The notes: generated by a model from the letters alone, not told the origin. A stretch of DNA of 64,000 nucleotides from Chaetoceros tenuissimus (GCA_021927905.1 BLLK01000032.1:1-64000); one strand, 5' to 3'; counted from the first letter of the stretch, positions 18,846 to 30,077 are shown. Numbers and translations: made by a program.

Positions 18846-19246
18846 GGTAAGAAAATATTTGAAATGAGATGATATTCAAGAAATATGGACTATGAGTGCA
18901 AAAGAGATTTGTTTGAGATGTGCAATGTGTGCAAAAGAGAGCAACGTACCATACTTTTTTTCATCAACAATGCTTTTCGCATCACTCTATGATTTTAGTC
19001 TTTTGACGTCATTGACATTTACATACGAACGCAAAACAATGCGAACCCTTATCCATCATCACCAAACAACCAACCTGAACTCATTCCTTTTTTCTGATAT
19101 CTGATTTGATTGTGATGTGATATAATACATTGATCAAAATAGAGACATATCTACTTTGACTTTTGTATGAGGCAATCCTAATCGATAAGTCATAACAGGG
19201 CTCGTACATCCAGCTTCACTTCTGTTTACCTTGTGAGGAAGAAAGA
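18846..19246. other. Divergent intergenic region with duplication border
   Basis: This 401-base spacer lies between the oxidoreductase and DUF2306-like copy 1. From 19079 rightwards it is part of the duplicated segment. A TGACGTCA palindrome sits at 19014-19021, just outside the duplication, so copy 2 lacks it. Confidence 0.55.
19014..19021. promoter_or_regulatory. CRE-like palindrome TGACGTCA
   Basis: A perfect 8-base bZIP/CRE palindrome in the divergent promoter of the oxidoreductase and DUF2306-like copy 1. It is not carried to copy 2. Function is inference. Confidence 0.3.
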
Positions 19247-20425
19247 ATGTTTACTCCAATTCCAGATGTAGAATGCGTGGTAGGAAGCAATAATATTCTT
19301 GGTGCTGATGAGAGGCATCAATATGCAGCTAAGAAATTGCATACGACAAAAGAAGTACAAAACAAAGAGCAGGATCTTCAAGATCAGCAACAAGAGGAAG
19401 TCCAGCAAACACTACAGCAAAGGCTGATCATTGTTGTATGGACTGCATCTTTCTTATTCGCTATATCGACTCTTGTCCATTACATCTATCCAGCTCTTGT
19501 TCGAAATAAATGGGATGGTTGGGATGCAACCGACCCTGGTCTGTATCGTCGCGATTGTTCAAATATTCCCAATTATATCATGTTGCTGCACATGATTGGA
19601 GGGACTTACATGATGTTTGTAGGGCCAATTCAACTCATACCCTCTATTCGAAGAAATCATTTGGAACTTCATAAATGGATGGGGACAATGTACATCATTG
19701 GTGCATTTATGGCGTCCATCTTTGCGACAACTTTCTGTTCAGTGTATTCAAATGGTAGAAGAAATGTGCACGAAAATGTGGGAAATTGCATTTTAGGTGG
19801 TTCGACATTTGTGTGCGCTTTCCAATCATTTCGATACATCAAATTGAAAGACATTGAATCGCACAAGATATGGTCATATCGGCTGTATGCAACTGTACTA
19901 GGAGCATTGTTGTATCGATTGTATGTGACAATATACTGGGGCTTTGTGCTTTATACACCACTTCCATTCAGTCCTATGATCAACAATTTTATATTTTACA
20001 TAATGGTGATTCCAAACATACTTGTTGTGGAATTGATACGTCGCAAAAGATTTATTCCAAATCAGAACGAGTTTGTGCTCAAAGGATCCATGATATTTGT
20101 TGGCACTTCAGCTAGTCTTATTTTCCTCTTCAATTGGTTACCCGCAATGTTGGGTTTTCATTCTACGGATGAAGCTACTGTTCTTGGAGAATATCATAGT
20201 GATGCTAATGACTCATCATTATTTTGCTCTAGAGAAGCTATTGCAAAAGTAATTGGTATCTTATTTATTTTCTTTTGGTTGCTTGGTAGGATGTTGTCAT
20301 CACTATTCAAGATGCGACAGGGGCAAAGTCCAGACGCAGCCGAAGACAATATGAATGGCTCAGCCATACACGGAACGACGCCAATGTGCTATTACTCAAA
20401 ACCATACAAGGCATTCTTCAAGTAA
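19247..20425 (+). CDS. DUF2306-like multi-pass membrane protein, copy 1 (392 aa)
   Basis: A charged, Gln-rich N-terminus (1-65) is followed by about eight hydrophobic segments (near residues 68-90, 110-130, 145-165, 178-195, 213-235, 245-262, 277-300, 328-350). The third to fifth segments follow the DUF2306 pattern: HKWMGTMYIIGAF, then a loop and FQSFRYIKLKDIESHKIWSYRLYA, where the two His-containing motifs (H-K-W and S-H-K-x-W) lie near membrane edges and could bind a cofactor. The family has no firmly assigned function. The second copy (46091-47269) differs at only two residues: Phe2 to Tyr and a Ser to Leu in the third segment. It converges on the Cys-rich gene. Confidence 0.8.
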   Translation: MFTPIPDVECVVGSNNILGADERHQYAAKKLHTTKEVQNKEQDLQDQQQEEVQQTLQQRLIIVVWTASFLFAISTLVHYIYPALVRNKWDGWDATDPGLYRRDCSNIPNYIMLLHMIGGTYMMFVGPIQLIPSIRRNHLELHKWMGTMYIIGAFMASIFATTFCSVYSNGRRNVHENVGNCILGGSTFVCAFQSFRYIKLKDIESHKIWSYRLYATVLGALLYRLYVTIYWGFVLYTPLPFSPMINNFIFYIMVIPNILVVELIRRKRFIPNQNEFVLKGSMIFVGTSASLIFLFNWLPAMLGFHSTDEATVLGEYHSDANDSSLFCSREAIAKVIGILFIFFWLLGRMLSSLFKMRQGQSPDAAEDNMNGSAIHGTTPMCYYSKPYKAFFK

Positions 20426-20532
20426 TATTTATAAAGTTATGAATAGTTTTTACCTGGACTAAATTCAATTTGTACAAATTTTGAAACAACGTTTGTTTTA
20501 CCTTTACAAATGTCTTCCACAAATCATCACTC

Positions 20533-20910
20533 TCATACCTTGTTGCAGTAACAGCATACATTTCCTGAATTCTCTGAATTATGAGCAAAGCATGCAAGCG
20601 TATCATTTTCATCGTCCACCTTGACAACAACGGTATCACCTTTAATATTCACATAGTAACCTTGCTCGTTCGATCCTCTGAGAACAATGCAACATCCAAA
20701 TGGGATACTGCTACATCCAGGCCAAAGACACCAATCACAACTATTATTATAGGTACATCCAATAGGAAAGACACATGGACGCATACATTTGATCATGTAA
20801 CAGCCACTAGATGCTTCCTTGTTCTCCAGAGTCTGGGCATATGATTTTGCATCTTGTTCTGTGATGGGGTCCTGTGATCTGACCATTGCGAGAAATTTTG
20901 GAGCATTCAT
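20533..20910 (-). CDS. Small Cys-rich protein, copy 1 (125 aa)
   Basis: I do not recognise a family. The protein has 13 or so Cys residues in clusters (GCYMIKCMRPC, GCTYNNSCDWCLWPGC, FGCC, CCYCNKV). The centre shares the feel of short Cys-rich metal-binding or disulfide-bonded proteins, but no signal peptide is visible, so a cytosolic metal-binding role is a guess. The reading frame is kept intact in the duplicate (47377-47754) with two residue changes (Asn2 to Asp; Val to Ala in VVKVDDE), which supports it as a real gene despite its size. Convergent with the membrane-protein gene, 107 bases between stops. Confidence 0.65.
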   Translation of the reverse strand: MNAPKFLAMVRSQDPITEQDAKSYAQTLENKEASSGCYMIKCMRPCVFPIGCTYNNSCDWCLWPGCSSIPFGCCIVLRGSNEQGYYVNIKGDTVVVKVDDENDTLACFAHNSENSGNVCCYCNKV

Positions 20911-21472
20911 GGTAGAATGAATAAAGATGCAAAAATGCGTCTATTTGCTATAAGAAAGAGTGTAACAAAATTATGTGCGACGCACGAGCCTTTTTGTTTT
21001 TGTGGATCTTCTTTGATCCAAGAAGAAGGTGAAGATTCTTTGCATTAGAAAAGTGACATAGTGCTCCTGCTATTGTAGTATCAACCACCAGTACTAAAAG
21101 TTCGGCAGGAACGTCATATCATACAGTATGCGCATTTTAAGTATTTGCGTTAACTTGGGAGGTCGTTCATAATAAAATTTTGTACCCAGTTTTCGTTAAA
21201 TTTATCATGAGTTCTGAGTAATAGCCAGCAACGTGGCATCGCACAAAGTTTCCGTTTTTGCCATGTTTGACGCTTGTGCCCCCCAAGTTATTTCGCCCAT
21301 TATCATGATCTCCATACCATTACTTTTACTTATTATGAGAGATATCGACATGCAAATAAGAAATAGCAGACAACAACGCTAGACAAAGAGTAGGCTCTTC
21401 AAGATCATTGCATGATGCCGATTCTAAATGAACACAAAAGTTCCAACAAGTATATCACTATACTAAAACCTC
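20911..21472. other. Intergenic region, 562 bases
   Basis: This spacer lies between two minus-strand genes. Its left part belongs to the duplicated segment (to 21337) and shows several indels against copy 2, unlike the coding parts. I see no RNA gene. It should hold the Cys-rich gene promoter and the desaturase 3' end. Confidence 0.5.
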
Positions 21473-22915
21473 TCACACACTACTACTACACTTCTCAGGC
21501 ATGATTTCATGTGGATGGACCAAGTCACCAATGAAAGAACTCAACCTTCGAAAGTCAGATAAACATTCCTTCACAGCATTAAAAAATCCAGTTGTCCTAT
21601 ACTCAATCCCATGCTTCTTACATAATTTCTCCACCAATGGTTTGACCTTGATCAAATTATGCCTTGGTAATTGTGGGAATAAATGATGTTCAATCTGAAA
21701 CTGTAACCCACCATGGAACCAATCATCCCAATGGGTACTATCAATATTACGCGTCGTCTTACATTGGAATGCAAAGAATTGTTCTTTCTCATCTTCTTCA
21801 GCTGTAAAACTATTTGTGGCCAAGTGACTAATTGTCAATTGGATATGCAATATTCCAGCAACGATGTATGCTACCAATACAAATGGTAGACGTTCGGAAG
21901 TTGGTAATAAACTAACCACACCTCCAAACCATGCAAAGTACAGTGCTAGTCCGGCAACATCATAAATCTTCTTTGACTTTAACGCATATATCAAAGAAAT
22001 GACATGTAAATTAAACCTCCCAATAATCATACTAATAGGAATCATGGTATAATGTTGAAATGGAACAAGCCATTTGGCCAAAACTTGTTCCACCTTTGAC
22101 AATTCATGAAAACGATCTAATTCCTTGCTCGAAATGAGAAATATGGGTAAATATTTGAACTGTGGATCTTCATGTGGTCTCATTGTCATCGCATGATGAC
22201 CTGAATGTTCATCAACCCACATTTCAATACTAACACCGAAACAAACAACACCATGGAACCACCCTAACCAATTAATCCCTCCCCCAGCTTTGGGGGGTGT
22301 TATACCCCAATGACCAGCATCATGAGCAACAAATGCAATTTGTTGCAAAGCCAATCCTACAGCTGCACCACCTAACAAAACTCGAACTATCATAGATTCA
22401 CCTATGACCATCAGTCCAATCCCAATTGTCAAAATTGTCAATGCGAGTATATCTTTTTGTAAATAATAATTCCAGTCCGCATCAAACCACCCTTCCTTCC
22501 ATAATACATCTTTCAACTCTCTATAATCTTTAGTAATTGGTAAGATTTGTGGATGATCAACTAATACACCAATTTGATACGCAGGTAGACGTTTTTGTAC
22601 TCTTGGTAAGTGGAATGCATCGAATTCGTCAGTTGCATCACGTCCGGTGTATTGATAGATGATGGAGCCACCGGGATGGATAGATGCGAATGTTGAGATG
22701 TTGTATACTTTTCCATGGAGGGCTATCCAAAGTTCAGCGGATGGGTTGTTTTGAATGGCGTGCTGTTTGAGTTCTTTCCATGTGATTGGGCGTGATTTGG
22801 ATAGTGAAGAGAATGTGGGGAAGGAGGGAGTGGACGAAGAAGAAGACAACGAGGAGCTGGAAGTCGATGAGATTAGTTGGTTAGCTGTGCACTTTGAATT
22901 TAGAGTGTCAGTCAT
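21473..22915 (-). CDS. Cytochrome b5-fusion (front-end type) membrane desaturase (480 aa)
   Basis: An N-terminal cytochrome b5 domain (about residues 43-120) carries the heme-binding HPGG (80-83). The membrane desaturase domain has three His boxes: HDAGH (198-202), HSGHH (237-241) and QIEHH (407-411), where Gln replaces the first His, the mark of front-end desaturases. Such enzymes insert a double bond in an acyl chain or sphingoid base in the ER or plastid membrane, using electrons delivered through b5. Hydrophobic helices lie near 157-192, 217-232, 305-330 and 342-362. Diatoms have b5 desaturases with delta-4, 5, 6, 8-sphingolipid and delta-11 activity; the regiospecificity cannot be read here. 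A Ser-rich N-terminal leader precedes b5. Confidence 0.9.
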   Translation of the reverse strand: MTDTLNSKCTANQLISSTSSSSLSSSSSTPSFPTFSSLSKSRPITWKELKQHAIQNNPSAELWIALHGKVYNISTFASIHPGGSIIYQYTGRDATDEFDAFHLPRVQKRLPAYQIGVLVDHPQILPITKDYRELKDVLWKEGWFDADWNYYLQKDILALTILTIGIGLMVIGESMIVRVLLGGAAVGLALQQIAFVAHDAGHWGITPPKAGGGINWLGWFHGVVCFGVSIEMWVDEHSGHHAMTMRPHEDPQFKYLPIFLISSKELDRFHELSKVEQVLAKWLVPFQHYTMIPISMIIGRFNLHVISLIYALKSKKIYDVAGLALYFAWFGGVVSLLPTSERLPFVLVAYIVAGILHIQLTISHLATNSFTAEEDEKEQFFAFQCKTTRNIDSTHWDDWFHGGLQFQIEHHLFPQLPRHNLIKVKPLVEKLCKKHGIEYRTTGFFNAVKECLSDFRRLSSFIGDLVHPHEIMPEKCSSSV

Positions 22916-23245
22916 ATTTCATTGTGTAATATTCAAGTATTCAGTTTGTTTTTGGTAAGTTGCTGATGGATAATCAATAAAACTACGATTAATTGAAGAA
23001 GGATCAGTGGTGAATGAGTTTTAGGGTGGCAAAAATTCCATGCTTGTTGCTCGCAAGAAAAGGGAAGAGGAGAGGGAAAGAAAAAGAGAAAAAGCGTCGC
23101 AGACGAAAGAGGAAAAAGGAGAAAAGAAAGGAAAGGAAAGAATTTTCATCTGTCATTGTTCGATGAAGCTATCTCTTGGATCAATAGATGATGAATGACC
23201 AGCAAAATGAAAATAATTAAAGATACGTAAAGTAAACTTTTAACT
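22916..23245. other. Intergenic region upstream of desaturase
   Basis: This 330-base spacer has a purine-rich tract (AAAGAGAAAAAGC-like, around 23045-23140) that would be pyrimidine-rich on the desaturase strand. I see no other element. Confidence 0.45.
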
Positions 23246-23580
23246 TTATGGAGTATTTTCATTCAAGAGAGCAATACATCTCGTCCTATTATTTGCCGCT
23301 TTGCAATTAAGATCAAAACATTTCGGATTCGCACAGCTTCTGATATGAGCCGTTCTTTTCAATTTTTCAAATGTTACACCTTGTTCTTCCAATAACTTAC
23401 ACCTTTTTGAGTATTTTTTTGGACAGGAATCCCCATACTTTTCTACACATCCTGGAGTGTCGCATAATTTCTTCCGTTTCTTCCTTTGTATTTGCTGCGT
23501 AGTACCAAGTTCTGTGATATTAACAGTTGTACTGGTACGAGGAATTGGCACATCCCTTGCACTTGCAGGGTTTCTATATT
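23246..23580 (-). pseudogene. C-terminal part of an unrecognised ORF split by copia element 1
   Basis: The frame is open from the insertion point at 23580 to the stop at 23246. It ends in a Cys-rich region with paired Cys (CDTPGC, SCPKKYSKRC, SCANPKCFDLNC) and a basic KRKKL stretch. Across the copia element it reads in the same frame as 30274-30914: the two sides meet at the CATCA target duplication with no frame change. I do not recognise the protein; a zinc-binding C-terminus is plausible. It could be part of an older element rather than a host gene. Confidence 0.55.
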
Positions 23581-23585
23581 CATCA

Positions 23586-23776
23586 TAATGAGAGGGTATG
23601 GTACAATATACCAGATGGATAGATAAGGTAATTGTGTGTAATAAGGTTAGCTATGATAGATGGTGTATGTGTGATCTCATCTCTCATCGGCGAGGATGTG
23701 TCCGTTGGGGTTATGAGTCCAAACCCCTGTCCGTTATAACCGTCGGATCTCCGCTCACTATATCGGACACTCGTCA
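23586..23776 (-). repeat. 3' LTR of copia element 1
   Basis: A 191-base direct repeat, partner of 30078-30268. On the plus strand it begins TAATGAGAGGG and ends ACTCGTCA. The last three bases (TAA on plus) are included because both copies share them, and because this gives an exact target duplication and puts the primer site directly adjacent. Confidence 0.9.
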
Positions 23777-23943
23777 CTCCTCTTTGGCATCAAAACCTCA
23801 ACGCATTGGTCTATATTGAGTCTAACAGTGTCTAACCCAGATATACCAATATACGTCCAACCGAGCTCCTCTCAAGCCGAGAAAAGAAATCCCAAATACT
23901 ATTGTAATCTGAAATAATCCGCAGTAACAGTCAAATTAACTAT

Positions 23944-26900
23944 TTATAATTGACTATTCTTTGGTATGTTGTGTTCTTGACCGAATTTATTGTTCACCTT
24001 CAATGAGAAGTCATGACGCCAATAAATACTTTCAATATGCTTGTTAAATTCGGTAGTACTGATCTGCTTGGTCATAATGTCCGCGAGATTGCACTCCCCT
24101 TTCAACCAATAAGGTTCTATGATCCCTGCGGCTATAGCTTCACGTACAAAGTGGAAAGACAATGCAACGTGCTTCTTGGTAAGATCATGTTGTGGGTTAG
24201 CAGCACTTTGGATGACACTGAAGTTGTCTCCAAATACTTGAGTAGGATGACTTCCATCATTTGGAATGTGAACTCCCAAGCAACGTAAGTAATATCGAAT
24301 ATTAATAGCTTGTTCGGTAGCTTCTTTCAATGCTGCGAACTCTGAGTGGTATGTGCTAGTAGCAACTGCTCCTTGTCGTTTCGTACTCCAATAGACTGGT
24401 GTAGATCCAACGAAGATAATGATTCCGGTTAGAGATCTTCCTGTTAATCTGTCATGTGCATGATCAGCATCAACAAGGATCGTCATTTGTAATGGTGCTC
24501 CAAAGGGAGTAGGCATGTTTGGATCTACCTCCTCTCTTGCGTAAGCATAATCTTCAAGGAAGTCAGGTCGTAATTGTTCGTAATCTGGAGATTCACGAAC
24601 AAATTCGAGTGGACTTGAATCAATTTTAATCTTCTTGCCTTTAGTTTGTTTCAAGTATCCGAAACTTCTAATTGCAATCTCTAAATGTTTCTCACGAGGA
24701 CAAGTCCCAAATCTATTCAGGTTTGCCATGAGTGGTCCTAATTCCGGTCTACCAATGGTATGTAGCCATTGAAGCATTCCGAGTAGGCACTGGAACTGTC
24801 TATGTTCCTTCAGCTTCAAGAAAGGACTCTTATCCTCCTCTAGTCGAGGACATCCGACTGGAAGTGGAGTAGTAACCTTTTTCAGCTCTTTGTTAAACAT
24901 TTCCTCAACTTTGCGGATAGCCTCTTTTTCATAGGTCTCTGCAGAGAAGGTCCATGCATTAAAATCTTCATAGAACTTGTAGTCATTGCCTAAATAATAC
25001 TCAGGTGGACCTTGTTCTTTGATAAAGAAAGCAGTAGCGATTCTGTCGATGTAATCTTCAGGTCGATCTGCAATAACTTTGAAATCGTCTACGTGTGTAC
25101 AAATGTAGTCGTATCCGTTTCCGTTTGGACATGGGCACATCCATACATCACGATCATATCGTGATGGCTTGAATCCCATGCTTCTAATAAAATCAGCAAA
25201 TGCCTTTCGAAATGCAGCTGCACTTGTTGTCAAACCATATAGAGCTTTGACAATAAGTGCAATCATTCCAGAATGTTCTCCAAACTCAGGTCCAAGTTTG
25301 GTGTAAACTTTTTCCTTAGTTTTGCTTTGTACAAATGCATTCCCGATGTCTCCAGAGAGAATCCGTTTCTTCCAATGGTGTGCAATGACATCAAGTAGAC
25401 GGACTGAAATGCCTCTAACGACAGTAGCACGTGTGTTAAGACCTCTAGGATCCACACGGCTGCCATCACATACTAATCTAGCTTTCTTCCTAAGATCTAC
25501 CTTTGCGCAGTATACAAGGTGCATACAAACGTACTGATAATCTTGTGGAGGCTTGTAACCTTTGGGTTTGATGTCAAAGCAGTGAAAGTTAAGGAGTGCC
25601 CCTATCTCTTTCTCTACAGCTTCTTGCCAGTCCCTATTGTTATTCTCTGTATCAATTCGAATGACGTCTTCCCAGTTACGGGGAACTTCAATGCTATATT
25701 CAAACTTCTTGGTGCGGCGTCCTTTGATACTATCTTGGAGCCATGCCTGAGCTTCATCGGATTCTTCATCCTCGAATTTTGCGCGCATAGCCTTTCGCAA
25801 TCTTCTGGAACGAAGTTTCTTGTTTGTAGTATGATGTCGACCAGAATAAAATCTAAATACATTAGATTTGATTGAGCGTCTCCATGCTCTACACAATGCT
25901 CTGTTAAACATCCTAGACCAACGATTAATATTTTGGGCTGCTTCATCATTCCCAATATTAACGTCTTTCCTGGATAAGAATTTTGCTAGTACTGTAGGTT
26001 GATCAGATTGTACTCTCTCGAATGGGTGAATCTCGATTTCACCAGTATCGTAAGTACAATCGAATTCCAAAGTCTTGCCGTTCCATCGTGGATTATCTAT
26101 GCTGATAATCTCCTCTGTCTCTGGCATGTTTGGATCATTCGCGATATTCAGTTGTTCTGCAATGTCATCATACATCTTGTCTGACGATTCCAGTTCAATT
26201 GGATCTTCTTCTACTTCGTCCTCAGGTACATCATTCTCATCTTGAGTGATGTAGCTGGGTCCTGTTTCGTTGTTCCAATTTGTTATAGGTATAACAGTTG
26301 GTCCAGATGGTTGTGCCTCCTCTGAAGGTACAACAGGTGATGCTGGTGCAACTGCTGGTGTAACCGTAGGATTAGCATTGTTATCATTGTCATCCTCTTC
26401 ATCATCGTCATCCTCTTCATCAGAGCTATACTCAGAGTCAGATGATGCGTTCAAGACAAGTGGAGGTGTATCATCGAATGTATCTTCATCCAATTCTCCA
26501 TCATTGTCAGGATCTGCCAATGGAAGTAATGGATTCAGGTTGTCGTGTTGTAGTTGATTGAAGTCAGACTCAGGATCTTCTACTTCAATCATATCCACTT
26601 CACTTGTTGTATAAGTATTGAATAGATCCTCCTCTGAAAGACTATCATCAGGAATTTCCACTCCATTCTCATCTACAAAGGTAAAAGATCCTTCTTCTCT
26701 CCTAACAGTAGGAGCGACATTGGATTTTAAAGAACGTTTACGAACAATGTTTCTGACAATAGTTCTTACGTTTCGTTTTGGTAAGTCGTCGATAGTTTCT
26801 CCTTCCACAATGATGTAGGAAAATCCATCTCCAACGTTGGTAGCAATGCCTAGAAAGAATCCTGGCTTCATTCTATCCACTGGAAAATCTAGTGTAGGAG

Positions 26901-28253
26901 CATAGAACCATACTGGACAGAACCAAGGGAATCTAAAGATGCTAATATCTTCTGTATCTCTGAATAAAGCCTGGTGAGAAGTTTTGTTCTTCAAACCTTG
27001 CCTTGAGAGATGTGTACTAACTAGATCGAGAAATTCCAAAATTCCAAACCATAGCACCAGTACTTGTATGGAGCATGTGGTGTGTAGTGGAATAACTTCA
27101 CAAGAGCATACTTTCGTTTACCTCCAATCAGCTCTGCGAAGTTAGAGGATTGATGATAAGTGATAGTAAATCTTGTTTGAATAAGGTATGTTCGATTGAT
27201 CTCCTTCCATTGAGCGGAAGTATATACTTGAGCATTGTCACTGACTGTTGCAACTGGTGCTCCAACATTGACGATAAAGTCTCTGTATGCATCGTATACA
27301 AATCGTTCAGCTTTCATAGGGACAGATTTCGTATACATGCTTCTTTTCAATGCAAACATCTGAAAACAAGTATGTCCACGTACTGATTTTATCGTAGAGA
27401 AAAATGTATCTGTGTAAAGTACATCTTTTATACGATAAGGCTTTAAAACTGTTGTTCGACTCTGTTTATAGTCCCGCATGTATTCACGCGTTTCCATTTC
27501 CATTGTCTTGAGTAATTGCGTTGTGTTTCTAAGCGTATGCTTAGTAACCTCCACACTTGGAAATCCTAAATTGGCTCTCCATTCTTCTACCGTAGGTTCA
27601 GACACTGGTCTTCTCCTTGATGAGATTACTGGAGCTGTTTTTGCTTTATCTGAATTGTATAGACGAGACATACGTTCCACAAATTTACGTTGCTGTGGTT
27701 CGTATATCTCTTTGGAAGTCATAACGATGTGAGGAAGATACTGAAGATCCTCCTCTGTCGGTTTGACAAGTCGAAAATAAGTTTTGTATCCATCAAAGAA
27801 TAACGGAAGGGTGTGTCCCGCAACTGTTATACTTTGTGTACCTGGCTTTCCGTTGTTGCCTAGATGAATAGAAACTACATCATCGTAGATAACACCGGAA
27901 GACTGCAGTTGGTGAGGCTGAATCAAAGCTTCATTTTGATTTTCATCAAGATCAAGTAGACCTTGATGGAAAATCCCAATTACTTCTATGCCTCCATCAA
28001 ATATCATCTTTGTATAAGCGTCATTAACGACCTCTAAACAAGTATCCGATTGCATACCATTTAGAGCGCCTCCAATGTCGAAGTATCTACCAGTAAACGA
28101 AGAATTTTGTAACAAGAAAACTTTTAGATTTAGAATACACTGATCGCAACCAGAGTCGCTAACAGCTATGACTTCGTCATAAGGTATAACCAAACCCACA
28201 TCTTTCATTGAGAAATCGAGTCTTCTCTTCTTCGTAAGCCAGTAGTCATCATG
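23944..28253 (-). pseudogene. Copia element 1 pol (protease-integrase-RT-RNase H), frameshifted
   Basis: Pol follows gag in the same frame after a single UGA (28256-28254). The protease motif AVSDSGCD has the canonical Asp-Ser-Gly. The integrase core shows LYTDTFF and VSDNAQVYT, with a Glu further on in FAELIGGKRK. A tandem duplication of AATTCCAA (plus strand 27032-27047) shifts the frame by eight bases after the integrase core. The downstream frame (to the stop at 23944) holds RT with the catalytic box THVDDF, i.e. His in place of the usual Tyr/Phe before VDD, then ALYGL, and RNase H (LVDADHAHD, SEFAALKEA, DNFSV). An acidic, disordered stretch (Asp/Glu-rich) separates integrase and RT. Removing one copy of the 8-base repeat restores an open frame, so the lesion is young. 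Confidence 0.9.
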
Positions 28254-29984
28254 TCAATATTGGCGACGGTACTGTCCATCCCGATTCTGATCATAGTTTG
28301 GATAGTACCGGTTGCCCGTGTAGCCTCTGCCACGACCTCTTCCCATAGGATTGTACTGGTCATGAGTATTGCTTGTCGGTCCACGACGAGATTGAAGTAA
28401 GCCACCAGTAGGTTGCTCTCCTTCCCAACGAGGATTCTGATCCGACCCAGAGGACTTCTCCAAAGTTTCAAGACGACGGCGAGTAGTCTTAAGCTGTTCA
28501 CCTTGTTTTTGATACTTGGATTTCATATCTTTGAATTCTTTAGATTTCGAAGCATGTTTCTCCAATTCCTCTTTGATAGCCTGCATACTTTTCTTTTGTT
28601 CAGCAGTCCATTTGGTAGGATCACTGCACTTTGACATAATCTTGAACCACTGTGCAAAGCGAGAGAAGAAATGAGGTGGGATGATCTTTCCTACATCCAC
28701 AGGTAGCTTTGGCACCGGTGGTGGAGGTTGAATCTTTTGCTTCTTTGGAATACGTTGATCATCAAAGTGTACAGCACCTGGAGTTCTGCGAGCAGCAAGT
28801 TTTGTGTCAGACTGAGCGATCTCATCTGCCAATGGAGTGAAGAGATCCTTCAACTCCTCAAGCACATCAGATACGGTCTCATTTCCACTGCCCTTGCTAA
28901 CGAGCTTCCGAAGCGTGTCTGCATCCTCAACAATCTGGAGTTGGCGATAGACAAGAGAACGAAGAAAGACATCATCTGTAATAGCTGTCGACTTCTTCTC
29001 CACCAACTTATCTCTGTGTGTAAAGAAAACGTTCAAGTAATCAAGAAACTCTTCACGGTTAGTAGCGGGGTTCTGGAATAGCATGTTCCAGTCCTTCATT
29101 GTCTCCGTGTATATCGCTGACTTGTCTGTCAATGCATTCTTTACAATAGACCATACATTGCAGAAGTCCTTAACCTTTGTCTTATGTGTTTGTAAATAAG
29201 AGTACGGGCTATTTTCAAGTGCGTTCAAGAGCTTAAGTACAAGAGCATATGATAGGGTTTTATTTGTTCCTATTTTATCTTTAACATCCAAATAGTTGCT
29301 GAGACTATGCATTACCAAAGTCTCTTCAACCTTCTCCAACCATGACTTATTGTCACTTGAGTTTACCAATTTAGGAATGATAATCTCGGTGACCCTAGTC
29401 TTCTCCGCTTGCACAGACGAATACCCTCCTGTGGTCGTAACATTACACACAGGGACCTCCAAGATTGCTCTCAGAGCTACAGTATCCGTCGCAATCGTCA
29501 TGAATCGCTGGTGCTGCTGGAAGACCTTCCGAAGAAGATCTACCAACTCACCCAAAACATTGACGTTTGCTTCGTTGTTGAAGGAAAACACAGGTGTGGT
29601 GTCTTCAACTTCATCAACATGTAGAACACGCGGGTTAATGCTTCTGAAACCAGCTTCATTCCTTACACCGAAGAAATGAAGATAGTTCCCGAGCCCCCTA
29701 GTAAACTGGACTACCTCGAGGTCTTCGTGGGTCGATCCTGCAGTTAGCATACCAATGCGAAAGTAATGTTCACGGATGAACTGAATCACTGCCTCAAAGG
29801 TGTTCAAACCACTCATGTTCCCAGTCTGAAGAGTTAGTTCCTTGCCGGTCGTAGTAGACTTCAAGCGCTCAATGGACTCGGCAATGAAGCCAACCTCATC
29901 CTCGATGGTCCTCTTACTTTGAGCTCGTGGTGTCTCAGCAACAATGGATGCTGCATCGTCACCGTTATCGTTGCTTCCTCCCAT
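28254..29984 (-). CDS. Copia element 1 Gag
   Basis: A capsid-like polyprotein of about 576 residues from the first ATG at 29984 (the frame is open some 20 codons further up without an ATG). The helical central part (about residues 190-400) is typical of copia gag. There is no CCHC zinc knuckle; instead the C-terminus is RG- and Tyr-rich (MGRGRGRGYTGNRYYPNYDQ), which may replace the knuckle for RNA binding. It ends in UGA, after which the same frame continues as pol. Confidence 0.85.
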   Translation of the reverse strand: MGGSNDNGDDAASIVAETPRAQSKRTIEDEVGFIAESIERLKSTTTGKELTLQTGNMSGLNTFEAVIQFIREHYFRIGMLTAGSTHEDLEVVQFTRGLGNYLHFFGVRNEAGFRSINPRVLHVDEVEDTTPVFSFNNEANVNVLGELVDLLRKVFQQHQRFMTIATDTVALRAILEVPVCNVTTTGGYSSVQAEKTRVTEIIIPKLVNSSDNKSWLEKVEETLVMHSLSNYLDVKDKIGTNKTLSYALVLKLLNALENSPYSYLQTHKTKVKDFCNVWSIVKNALTDKSAIYTETMKDWNMLFQNPATNREEFLDYLNVFFTHRDKLVEKKSTAITDDVFLRSLVYRQLQIVEDADTLRKLVSKGSGNETVSDVLEELKDLFTPLADEIAQSDTKLAARRTPGAVHFDDQRIPKKQKIQPPPPVPKLPVDVGKIIPPHFFSRFAQWFKIMSKCSDPTKWTAEQKKSMQAIKEELEKHASKSKEFKDMKSKYQKQGEQLKTTRRRLETLEKSSGSDQNPRWEGEQPTGGLLQSRRGPTSNTHDQYNPMGRGRGRGYTGNRYYPNYDQNRDGQYRRQY

Positions 29985-30077
29985 TTCAAGTGGGAAAAGT
30001 TGCCTTCTAGTAGGTCTTTCGATGGTGGTTATTTCAGATAACAATCAAACGATCGGGTATGATCAAGACTGTTAATC

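Larger units (their letters stand above)
19079..21337. repeat. Segmental duplication, copy 1 (about 2.26 kb)
   Basis: This segment carries the DUF2306-like gene and the small Cys-rich gene and is repeated at 32115-32160 + 45965-48157 + 53614-53640, where later insertions have split it. Its last bases (to 21337) read, on the minus strand, the final His-Asn-Lys-stop of the broken Myb-RING gene located beside copy 2. Copy 1 therefore contains the tail of a neighbour it no longer has, which suggests copy 2 is the source location or that the rest was lost here. Confidence 0.9.
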
